From positions 4,092,001 to 4,156,000 of the forward strand of contig CM082588.2 in the NCBI GenBank assembly GCA_040954595.2: a stretch of 64,000 nt of DNA. The letters run 5' to 3'. The position numbers and the translations under genes are program-made. This document shows, in pieces, positions 32,773-43,744 of this stretch; position 1 is the first letter of the stretch, and each line of letters starts with the position of its first letter. Source of the DNA: Balanoglossus misakiensis (taxonomy: Eukaryota; Hemichordata). The notes beneath the pieces were generated by a model. The model was not told the origin of the DNA, did not search any database, and was given only the letters and a program-made list of their open reading frames with translations.

Positions 32773-35648
32773 TCACAGCTCCTGTTTCTTCGTCCCCAAA
32801 GGGTTACTTGATGTCCGACTGAAGTTTCGTGTTGACGCGTCATATTGTTTTCCTCGCAAACTGTCTATGTATATCCATTCCATGGCTTTGTAAGGCGATA
32901 ACAGCTTACAGTAGTGCATACCAGCGAACATCTTCATTGGGTGGTCGGGATCCGAAACAAGAGCGGTTGATGTGACCTGTTGTAAAGACGTAACGCGCAC
33001 AAAGTGAAACGTCACTGCAAATTGTTTACACACAAATTAATGTAGACATACATGTATATGCTTTAGAGCTGTCTTCGGTATCTGCGTAAGCGCTTCGGTG
33101 GTTACTACAGTTACTGAGACTAGATTGACGGATAAAAAGAATATAAAATAACCCAAATAATGTCAAAGGTTAGCGACTTTGTCCACTCAAAAACTGGAAC
33201 CTATATCTCACCTCTGTTGTCCCTTCTTCAGTTTCCACCAAGGTCAGATTTGCTTGTAGCCACTCTTTTCCATTTTGGGCCATGAAATCCGGACTGAACA
33301 CCATTGGCTTACCCCGATTGCTGTATCTGTCACGTGCTTCTTGAGACGACATCGACAGGGCCCAGTCAAATGCATGCTGAAGTAAAATAATAATAATAAT
33401 AACATACAATTTAGGTGAATGCATTTTTTACAGTGGTTGACTGGTGTAGAATTGGGCAGAAGTCGCCCATGGAGATCTGGTAAGATTCTTACCTTGTTTA
33501 TCTCCCGACATGATAACTCGTTTCCATAGTTACCGTCTCTATGCAACCTTTTGACGCTTTCTTGACATTTCATCTTCACATCGAGAGATTCTGCTGATTG
33601 GCCGCCTGTGGCCGGACCAAAGCCTATCTTCTTTCTTCTGACATACGTCACTGTCGTCAGACGAACAGTGCCCTCACTGTTCATAGTAGCAGTTGGTTTG
33701 GACTGCCTGAACAGGGTCAGGTTGGTTTCGACGGTGTTTGATATTTTGAGCTGCTTCTTTAATGAACTGGGAGCGCCGATTACAAATTCCTGTTCTCGGG
33801 GAGACAGAGACACACACACAGAGTGAGACAGATATATTTAGTCCTACATCATGGTTGTCTAAATGGTGATATGATATTAATTAACCAAACTATACAGGGA
33901 GTTGGACAAGAAACTGCAGTTCATACACAAAACAAAAGTACTGAAAACACAGCAACAAGTTACAGATAATTAAGCTTACCTGTGCGCGTACTCCCCACAA
34001 TGATGTCAGAGGCTTTCCGCCAGACTGTTCCAGACTCTTCGCTACTTTCAACGGGAACAAACGCTGCATGGTGTCATCCACCATCTTAACCAGTTCCGCT
34101 TTGCTCTTGGCGACGCCGCTATTCGGCAAGTCTAAAGTCACCACGGTGAAATAAGTGGTGACTTGGGTGATCTCTCGGTGCGCGTCCACTTCCCGTTTTT
34201 CCGCACGCAGGTCGTTGAGGGCAACATTCGGTGGCATGGGTCCCGATGAAAATTGGGCGTGGTTTACACCAGTGAGCAAACATATTGGACTCCGCAACTT
34301 CGACGCCGTTGGCATGGCAATGCTGAAAGAATTAGGTGTTGTCACTGTTTTCAGCAAAATAGTGATTTTCATAAAAAGTTAACAATTAACATCGTCCACA
34401 AAAAGCATGCATCGACCATAGCGATAACCGAAAGATTTGTCGCTCGGTGGCGCTATTCACGCCCTCCCATAATTGTCTAAAACAGATAATTGTACTCACA
34501 CAAGTTACTTACTCGAAACTTTCAGCAAGCTTGCTGATTCTTGAGATACCATCGAGATCTCCGGACAGTCTCAGTATTGGCATCGGATAACTTTGATAGA
34601 ATTCATTCGTTGCATCTCTTGGGATGGAAGCCCACAATACGAGACCGTCTATCCCGCCCTGTTGTGTCGCTAGATGTTTTAAGAGCACAGCGCCTATCGT
34701 TCAGAAAATTGAGAAATATTTTCGATCATATCAATGCAAATATACGATATACAATCAACCGCACAGACTGAACCCACACCAATCTCTCCAGGTTGTTGTA
34801 TGTGATTGGTTCATTCTTTGCAGTTCTCAAAAAAGACCAATCTGCATATATTCCAACAGGTGCTCATCACCAACTACATACCAGTGACGTCATGCCTTCA
34901 GACGCACTGGGGGCATTCTTTGGCTGGGATAGGCGATCCTGCCAATGAATGGACCCAATTTGGCAGACATGATACGGAGTCAGCCGCAGCCATAATCATT
35001 TGAAGTGGTATGATATGGCAGTATGGTGGACTATAGACCAAACAGTGGTGAATTATTATCTATCGATATCATGCATTTGGAGAAACGCGAATGGTGTCCC
35101 CGACTGCTCGAGTGTGCGTTTCTAACATAGAAGCGGCATATCGCTACCAAAATGTGTCGTACAACCTCTTGGAGAGTCATACTTTACGAACAAAACCAAA
35201 GGAGAGATTTCTTTCCACACGTACGCCACGGGGATGGTCAAATTTACCCGACCAGCCCACCTCAGATTCCCTCGACCCACCCTCTAGTCGCACCTGGTGG
35301 CCTCCTTTCCTTACCTCCCAGCGAGTGACCAACAGCAAACACCTTGTCACTTCGCATCCCTGCTTCCTTTAATCCGTGTAAGGTCAAATCCAGCGCCGGC
35401 GCGATCTCGCCCATGTTGGCCAGCCCATCCTGGAAGTCTCCTGCTACGCCTACCCACAGTCTGAACGGACTCTTTCGCTGCAGAGCCCTGGCGAGTGGCG
35501 TGTAGCTACCTGCCGACAGGTACGCACCTGGCACAATCACGATGGCCACTTCCACGCCATCCTGCAAAGGCTCGTGAATCGTGTAGTTCAAAGCACTGGC
35601 AAACTGCACCAGACAAAGCGCGGTCACACACCAGACAAGCCCCTTCAT
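32773..35648 (-). CDS. Secretory alpha/beta-hydrolase C (KQEL C-terminus)
   Basis: Exons in transcript order: 35648-35315, 34693-34513, 34322-33980, 33789-33493, 33376-33212, 32976-32773 (TGA); 507 residues with agreeing phases. Signal peptide is residues 1-19 (CLVQFASA). Catalytic landmarks match A and B: IVPGAY, GHSLG with Ser about 109, GDLDG, and GVNHAQF. The unknown C-terminal domain is also kept (QEARDRYSNRGKPMVF, GMHYCKLLSPYKAMEWIY). Exon 4 (297 nt) corresponds to exons 4 and 5 of A and B fused. The protein is much more diverged from A and B than they are from each other. It has no hydrophobic tail and ends TKKQEL, which fits the ER-retrieval pattern [KRHQSA][DENQ]EL. It is inverted and tail to tail with B, with 154 bases between the stop codons. 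Confidence 0.85.
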
Positions 35649-38600
35649 AACGACTGATACAGCACCACGTCGACAAGCGCATCATTCCATATAACCCGAG
35701 CGAAATAAACTGATAAGGTTAAACATTGACGATGACCTTTGTATCTTCCCTCAGAATCATTGGCCGCAAGAGGCGCACTTCTAAATAAAACCGACAAACC
35801 CATAGTACATTTGGCTAATCGGCGGTGGCAATATCGAAGGCTGTGGGTTACAATAAAACCCCAAACACCTTTGAATCATGATCAAACTTGGATAGATAAA
35901 TCTGGTTTCTTTATTTCAACGAAAGTGTGCTTTTTCACATGATAGTTCGTGCATTTCTAGTAACAATAATTTCAAACATTCACACAGCATCATAACATGT
36001 AACAATACACAGACGGGAATTCTTCTACTCAAACGCATTATTGAAAAAGAGTATTTTGCTACCATGCTACCATGGTTACCCGTATCCACGTTCAAAAACA
36101 CAAAACTATAGAAGATTCTCTGTGCGAGTTTTTTTTTTTTTTTTGGGGGGGGGGGGCTTTTTAAATTCTGAAACGCAAATATCACAATCTTGTTTTACCC
36201 TTAGGATCCTTAGAACTCCATGCGGGTTTCCTCCATATTCTATCTAGATCCATACGTTATAACTTTAGTTCAGTGCTTGTACTCTTCAAAATCCCATTCA
36301 TGCTTGACAATGTCCGACTGAACATGTAATCGTAAACATAAAACCAACTTCGCCGGATAGAATGTGCACTGGCCACGCTTATTGCCTTTTCAAGCAGTTG
36401 TTGTCCAAAATCCTTCTTTCAGAAGGACTTCATTTGAACCAAATGTCTTCGCAGCCAAAACAGCTTGCGAAATGACATATCTTGAACATTGGTTTACATT
36501 CCATTTATCCCATAGTCTTCACTTTTTCCATCCTTTTCGTTATTTCCTTAAAGTTTTAAGACGTTTTGTATAGGTCCGTATAGGTTTGTTTGCTTGTTTG
36601 GATGGCTTTTTACATGTACTGTTTTAATCAAGGTTTCTTTTATCTTTATATTAACTTGTCGATTTTTAACTTCACAGTAATAAAATGACATTTATTATAT
36701 ACTAGTTAACTACCAACACACTAACAATTATTTATAAAGATTAAATCAGGGAGGTAGGCTAGCTTCTTTCCTACGTGTACCTGCATGATTAAACATTCTG
36801 GCATTCTCATATTCAGTTGTGTGTGCAAATCTGGGTTTCATGTCGGTTTACAAAGTTCATATACATATTCACCTAGATACTGACACGGGCCAAACGCTTC
36901 TGTAATATCTACACTCTATAATCATTTGCATCAAAACCAGAAGAGCCTGTGTAATTGTCTACTTTCCGTGTGGAGATACACTGATGCATCATGGGAGGAG
37001 AAGATTTTCAGGCAACACGTGGGTAGATGTCCACACCTGCGAGTCCAGTCGGCTGTTGACCTCAGGTTTTGTCCGTGCCGCGTCACTGCTATGGCAACGT
37101 GTGTGTACAGCCTCGGTGATTTCCTACAGGACACACAGAAATGAGCATGTTGCATTAGCACGTGACAGAATCATGCGTTACGTCTCAGAGTCCTCGTGCG
37201 CACGAGCTGAGCCGAGACAAAAACGTGTACTGGCACCACAATTGAATGAACACGAGGAGAAATCATGATGTGAAAAAAAATTTCGTGGTTGACCCTTAAT
37301 AGTACCTAAAGCCAGCATTGTTTGGCCAGGGAAATTATTCAGAAAAATACCAATGTAACCCGGTTTAAACATTGCGGACTGAAGGTATGCGATTACCATC
37401 CAAAAAATACCGCAAGCAGAAACCATACAAGCAATTCAAGCTGTGGGGATTGTGTTACGTTTGGGTATTCAGACGATATGGATACACGGCATTCTCTATT
37501 GAACTTGCCGTGTGTTTCACTCCGGCAAGATAATGGATTCTTGAACTCATAACTTCTTAAATGGAATTTCAGTGACCTCTCACGACCCTTAACCGTCTCG
37601 TGGGACTCAATCAGCTGAGCGATTCAAAAGCTAGATTTCTGGGTCACCAAAAACATCATACGTTTAGCACTACGGCAGTAACGGACAAAATCACATCTCC
37701 TCGATTACAAGGAACTGTACAGTGGACAGTCGGAGAGAAATGACGTCACTTGCACCGTAAACAAAATACTTGCAGGTTGTTTGTGAATATTTATCTCATT
37801 GACGGCAACTGTCTCTGCTATTCCTCAGATTCACACACACTCACAAAAGTACTCTTCTTGAGGAAAAATTCTTTGGCTATCAAGAATGGAATTTCAAGCA
37901 AACAACTGCTATGCGCGGTTGGAGTCAGGCACATTGATACAGTGAACGTATTATACCATTTACAACAACGTCTGGCAGCTTGTGTATTTTATATCGAGAT
38001 AGCCTAAATAGCACAAAAAGATAAATTCCATAGAACCACAGACCCTCAAGAAATCTCACTGCCCCCACACGTGCCGACTTCTGGGGATGTGAGGACTGCA
38101 ACTGACTACTGACTGAGGGCATATTCAGTACCGGCAATCGGCTGTGCAAAGCGTGATCGGGTAACCTCTGCCCTGTTCGTTCCTACGAGGGCAATAAACT
38201 GGACCGCTAGGTCAGCGCTTTTTTATGATGAACTCTATAGTCTTTGAGAATATATAAATACACTTCTCTAAACGAACATGAATTTCTCCTTCTTTCAAAT
38301 AGTCAGTGTTATGAAGAAAGTTTGTTTTAATTTTCAATTTGGCAATCTGATTTCACTCGTAGGCTGTATCACTCCAACCTCATTGACGCTGACTTTCACC
38401 AGTACCTGTACCCTAGGCCATTAATATGCTATTAAATGTTAATTAACATTAACCACGGAATTGAAAAAAAAATGCTTAATCGACGTTAAAACTCAGTACA
38501 TTATCGTGGCACACTTTATCATTTCCCCCAGCTGCCCTCAGGAGAATCGACTTTGAACTAGGGCAGTGTAATAGATCAGCGGCGTGAGAGGTGATTGAAC

Positions 38601-40225
38601 GGTCGTGACAGTGGCCTCCATATGACCTTAATTAATACACGAGGCATGCGCACAATTCACCCCCCCCCCCCCCACACACACCAAAGCTGCGTACCCACAG
38701 CCGTCATCTTCCAAATACGTACTTCCGGATAATCGCACATGCATGCAAATATTGGATATTTAGAAATCGTGTGCAGCAAGTCAAACGGTATATATATGTT
38801 CGGATATTTAATTAAATCAAAATTATATTCGATAAAGGAGAAAAATACGTGGTTTTGCAGCCGCTAACTGGATGGAACTCGACGACGCATACGTGCATTC
38901 GTCCCCGTCACGGACTGATCGGAGAGGTAAACAGGACGCGTACGTACGTAAGCCGACCATTCTTCACAACAAGTCCAAATCGAGCAGATATTAATTAGAC
39001 TACATCGTCATGACAGAGTATAGGTCAACCACCTGTATATGGGGCAAACTGGTATGCGCCTAGGCCTACACGTTACAATTCATCCTCCTAAATTATTTCG
39101 GCATACTATATGTACAATGCGGACTAAACGGAAAACCCATAAGCACTGCGTTTCCCGATGATTATTTGTAGCAAGGATGCCAAATCACTGTGCAAGTCAA
39201 TTAAGCGAGCGAGGCGTGGGCATATCGCCATGGTAACTGTAATAGTCAGTATGGCACGCGTGAGGTTCAACCTAAAACAGAACGCGGCCTGGTATCACAT
39301 GAACCTGCGTCAGATTACTATAACGGTATAATAAATTTAACTGTAGATTTTCTTTCACCTAAACGGTAACTTCACCTCGAAATGGATATACTGCAGTTTG
39401 TCTGGAAAGGGAGATATTTACATTCGCCCAACCACGCTTCAGATGTGACTCCGACTTTCACACTGAGTCGATCATCAGTCAATTGACAGTTCTCTGCTTA
39501 TATATACATGTACATATACACGCGTACTGATCCCACAAGTCTGGTATATACACATACACATCTATAGAACAAATGTCAGCTAACAAGAGCGAATCTACCT
39601 ATCGGTCAAGGCCAGCTTTGTTCTATACAGATTGAATCTGATCGCATGGCAGTCATCTGTCAAATTTTCTACGGTATACACCTTTAATATGACTTGTAGT
39701 GGAGTATTCCCAAAATATTAACCTCAAAATGTTTTCAGGACACACCACAGTGAAAAAACGTCACTGCGCATATTTAAAAGTACAATGTAGGCCTACACTG
39801 GGAACGATATCGTTCTTAACAATAAGTGACCTGGACGGTAATACGATTTTGCAAAATTATAATAAGGAAACATATCATCAACGCGTCTAAATATGGTGTG
39901 ATTTTTTTCTCGATATTTTAAGCTTGCTTTCCACGTGCGCCAGGTTATATTTAAGCGTCGGTATTCCTAAAACTGTTGTGAAGATAGACTGAATATATTG
40001 AAAATTAGCATAAACGGGGATATATTAAGGGCAGACCCGACGAGGTCACTGCCAACAGTGAAAAGGATATGTCTATAATAAGACGCGTTGCGATGCGCTT
40101 CTCCGGGTCAATTACGACTGCGTCGAAAGCATGCAAGCTGTAAAAATAATGAAAGGCGGTATGAAAAGAACACCGGTGTTCAATGTAGTACTATCCTGAA
40201 GAGATCGATCTGTGTTTTTGTGCGT
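35649..40225. other. Intergenic region without recognised genes
   Basis: About 4.6 kb upstream of hydrolase C and downstream of the PPP1R3 gene. It contains a poly-T/poly-G tract near 36130-36157 and poly-C near 38660. No ORF over 95 codons and no exon with family similarity was found on either strand. Confidence 0.5.
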
Positions 40226-40231
40226 TTTATT
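40226..40231 (-). terminator. Polyadenylation signal of the PPP1R3-like gene
   Basis: TTTATT on the plus strand is AATAAA on the gene strand, 83 bases beyond the PPP1R3-like stop codon. Confidence 0.5.
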
Positions 40232-40313
40232 TATACGCGTTATCGAGGCCGGGTATTTTTTTCTCAAAGGGGGTTGCCTCGGAAAAAGCGTTTCCAACTT
40301 ACCGTGTTATAAT

Positions 40314-40967
40314 CTAAACAAAATGGTGCCACCACTGGGCACTCTCAATGTGGTGCGGGTTAAGGTCTTTCGTGTGGCACTCTAAAACATAGTTGCTGCC
40401 GTTTTGGTTATTCCAGAACGTTTGCAGGTTGACCTCATAGCAAAGAGCGAATTCCACTCTGGAGCCGACGCCGAAATCTTTCGGTACGGGCAGCTCAAAC
40501 TCGAACCGTTCTGTAGAGTGTGTTGGTAGATACGATGTCGGTTCCTCCTCGTCTTCGCTTTTCTCGCTGGAGGCCACGGAGCAGACGGACCCGCTTTCGT
40601 CTCGCGATTCCGGCGCGATGTAAGTGGCTATCACGTCGTCATGGGTACGCCAGTTGTTTCTCGTGTGTCGGATGATGACTCGCTTCTTCAGGCCGACGTT
40701 GGCGACGCGAACGACGCCGTTTATCGTCGTGTCTGTGCACTCGGTTTTCTCCAGACACACCATCTCCTGGTGGACCTGCTGCTCAAACTCTTCCTCGTCG
40801 TCAGGCTCCTTCGAATCGAAGTTAAGGGCGCTGAGATTTTTTCGAGGGGGTAGTCTCTTATGATCGGGTTCAATGCCAAGTGTCTGGTAAATCGGGTGAA
40901 CGGTAGGCGAACTGTCCTCAAGCAGCTGATCCGTCAGCATCGTGTCGAACTCGATCCCAAAATCCAT
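40314..40967 (-). CDS. PPP1R3-family glycogen-targeting subunit of protein phosphatase 1 (CBM21)
   Basis: Single exon, 217 residues. PPP1R3 proteins hold PP1 on glycogen through a CBM21 domain and promote dephosphorylation of glycogen synthase and phosphorylase. CBM21 spans about residues 65-195: HQEMVCLEKTE, then INGVVRVANVGLKKRVIIR, RNNWRTHDDVIATYI, an acidic serine-rich insert (SSEKSEDEEE), FEFELPVPKDF, VEFALCYEVN, and FWNNQNGSNY, the family's WxNxGxNY substrate-binding motif. An in-frame TGA eight codons upstream supports this ATG. The N-terminal part is short (about 65 residues) and lacks the usual basic RVxF PP1-docking motif; the closest string is GIEF at residues 4-7. Vertebrate PPP1R3B, C and D are also usually single-exon. 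Orthology to a particular vertebrate member cannot be decided here. Confidence 0.85.
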   Translation of the reverse strand: MDFGIEFDTMLTDQLLEDSSPTVHPIYQTLGIEPDHKRLPPRKNLSALNFDSKEPDDEEEFEQQVHQEMVCLEKTECTDTTINGVVRVANVGLKKRVIIRHTRNNWRTHDDVIATYIAPESRDESGSVCSVASSEKSEDEEEPTSYLPTHSTERFEFELPVPKDFGVGSRVEFALCYEVNLQTFWNNQNGSNYVLECHTKDLNPHHIESAQWWHHFV

Positions 40968-42365
40968 GCTTACAGACCTACGGATCAGTCAAAATGTCGA
41001 CAGAATTTTCAGTTGGTTAAACCAGACTAAATGTAAAGTTTTGCAGAAAAAACACACACGCGCACGACAATCTACCATCTGTCGGCAAGGTTTTAAGATT
41101 TCTTTGTATTAATATGGGGAATGCGTATTGGCCATGGAACCGTAGTCACGTGACTCATTCAACTTGATCGGGTTGAAGCAAAGGACACACACAGTACAAG
41201 CATGGCGTCATCGAAACTGTATTAACGCTGATCACAGGCAGTTATGAAAAACACGGAAAACGACTCCAAATCTCATGACTTCCCCCCTCTCTGTCTATAT
41301 TCCCCCTCCGTCCTTAATATTCATGATCAAACACAGAAAGAAATGTGCGTTTCCAGTCGCATTCACCTTGTGCGGGTTAAATATCCAACGATATATAAAC
41401 ACGTTACCGGTAGGAAGGACACGCGCTTTGATCGTATAAGAAAAAAAATATCCGAACGCGGATTATGGGTAATAAGAAAAGGCTATACTGTATCGCGTGG
41501 ACCAACGAAAATTTTTTTCAATTTCCGAGCACAAACAGGACTAAACGTCAAAATCGCGAAAAAAATAAAACCAAGTTGCACCAACATGACATTGAAATAT
41601 ACGACTACAATGCAAACATGAACAATAGTGAATAGAGGGCCATTACCTTCGAGAAAACAGACAGTGTTGCTAATGTGCGCGCTAATGTTCAGCTGGATGT
41701 TGCAAGACGTGTTGCAAATCTTCAAACTTGCTGCATTAGACGCCGCTTTACAACAAAGCACCCCGGTAACACACACCGTTCACGCGTTACGCACTGTGGC
41801 CGCCGCAGATGAAATGACAAAGTCCGGCTATAGGTTGCTTGCGGCTTCAGCGTGTGACCCAATAACCGACTTTTTCGCGAGCGAGTGGCATGCATGGCCT
41901 GATATAGTCACATCGCTGAATAAATTACCCAGAACTCCCTGCGTTCAGGCTGGCGAGATCCAGATCAGTGCCTATGCTCTTTCATCCTTTAATGATAATA
42001 TGCCATACCATCGATGATCCGTTATGCTTGCAGCTTGTTTATACGAGAGAGTTATGTTGTAAATGTCTGCATATTCCAAACCGGATACGAGCTGAATATT
42101 TGCACGTGTACATAGTTTGATAAAGACTAAATTTCTGCATATTAGCATTGAATTATCTCCAGGTGATTTACCGTGACACCCCCCCCCCCCCCACCCAACT
42201 TGAAAATGGAGTATGCTAATTACCCCACGGACAATTAGCATATCCCCCATGGTACAGCTGCATTTCCATACCCAATGTGGCTTTTAATCTTTTTGACCAC
42301 ATTTTGGGCATTAGTGTGATTTTGAGTTGTATATTTTATGAAACTAACAATATGCATGCATGAAT

Positions 42366-42412
42366 GTATGCACGTATGTATGTATGTGTGTATGTATGTA
42401 TATATGTGTATT
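42366..42412. repeat. (GTAT)n simple repeat
   Basis: Imperfect GTAT/GTGT repeats with TATG phases. Intergenic. Confidence 0.85.
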
Positions 42413-42789
42413 ATTATGCAAATATACAGGAGTACACAAGTTGAATTATTTTTTAGCATATTAAAATTTACTTCTGAAATACACAATACTCTGAAATACA
42501 AGTTTGTATTTAAAAACTATAGAGTGGTAGTTTCTGAAAGATAGATATAAAAATAGAATAGAATCATAAAAACATAAAACTTTGATTAAAATATTTACAA
42601 AATTCAAGATTTCTAGTATATATACATGGCAGTGTGAATGCATTATTTTTTTCTCTAAATATTAACTTTTTTTAATATTTGTTATAAGAAAGAAGGAATA
42701 AGCACAACATCTAAAATTACTCTGTACTCTTTTATACACATTTATATATTGCTTTATGGCCCCATTAGATTTTCACTAAACTTTTCATC

Positions 42790-42875
42790 GCTATTAACCC
42801 TTTCACCCCCAGTTCTCTCCAAAGTGGTCCAACTTTACCATAGAAAACAATGGATTTGGACCAAACTATTGTGGG
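42790..42875 (-). repeat. Dispersed repeat copy 2 (TTTGGTCCAAAT element)
   Basis: The reverse complement contains GTTTGGTCCAAATCCATTG, then TTTTCTATGGTAAAGTTGG, matching the copy at 7290-7372 with a few substitutions. Copy 2 is flanked by CTTTCACCCCCAG and a TTAA-containing sequence. Confidence 0.6.
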
Positions 42876-43126
42876 GTAAGGGTTATTATTAAGGGTGCTT
42901 TTCTTTTCCTGACGGATCACTTGCTTTGGAAATTCTGCTTCCAAGGTACAGCTACAGCACATCCAGTGTTGAGGAAGTCTCAAACACTTCGACAACAGAT
43001 CTTAACAGCAATCTTCAGACACCTAAAAAAAATGAAAATATTCACAAGCACATTAATGTCAGAGAGTGCAAAGTAATAAATCATGGGTGTTGTCAGCAGA
43101 CAAAATGTAGACATGGGTGATGCAAT

Positions 43127-43209
43127 CCAGTTCCATCCAAGGGCTGGGGGGTCGGTTGCATCATGCAACCTCCAGTTCCATCTAAGGGCTGGGGGGATTG
43201 CATCATGCA
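43127..43209. repeat. Two-copy tandem repeat, period about 45 bp
   Basis: CCAGTTCCATCCAAGGGCTG at 43127 recurs as CCAGTTCCATCTAAGGGCTG at 43172, and both copies end with GCATCATGCA. It lies about 0.5 kb beyond the glycosyltransferase stop codon. Confidence 0.85.
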
Positions 43210-43744
43210 GTCATGCCCTGCTTATATCAAACACAGAAGGGGGTTCACGACATGATTAGAAAATCTGTTCATACACGTAATATAGTCATCTGTCACACTG
43301 ACATTTTCCTTTGTGAGTGCCAAAATAAAGAGTCTCAGACGTAAAATATAGGATTAACGCAACCCATTACTTACCTACTTAGGTTTGAACTTTAGTTAAT
43401 CTTGGTCGTGTGGGAATATCATCTCTCCAATGTGGCAGTCATACATGTAACTTCTACACAAATACCAACCCTGCAAAGAAAAAATGGATACCATTATACG
43501 TCCAATGATATGGCTTCATTTGCTAAACATAACGCATTGGTCAATGTGACAAGAACTCTGGCTTTTTTGTTGAGAAATGCCCAAAAAGTTACAGCTATTA
43601 GAAGAGCACATTTTGCTCACGTACCTTGCAGGATATACGAACAATCACGCAACCATGCCTTGTGTCATGCCACCACGCCATGGGCTCTGGAAAGACAGGC
43701 TACCACAGCTCTGATCAGACAACTCAGGTGTTCATCTCCACCTT

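Larger units (their letters stand above)
40968..43744. other. Intergenic region between PPP1R3-like and glycosyltransferase genes
   Basis: No supported gene. It contains poly-C (about 42179-42192), a GTAT-rich simple repeat (about 42366-42410), a second copy of a dispersed repeat (about 42790-42875) and a 45-bp tandem pair (43127-43209). The plus-strand ORF of 129 codons at 41628-42017 has no recognisable domain and begins without promoter or splice support. Confidence 0.5.

Noticed and set aside
41628-42017. 129-codon plus-strand ORF with a hydrophobic start
   Set aside because: No recognised domain, an overlapping opposite-strand ORF of similar quality, and no splice or promoter support.
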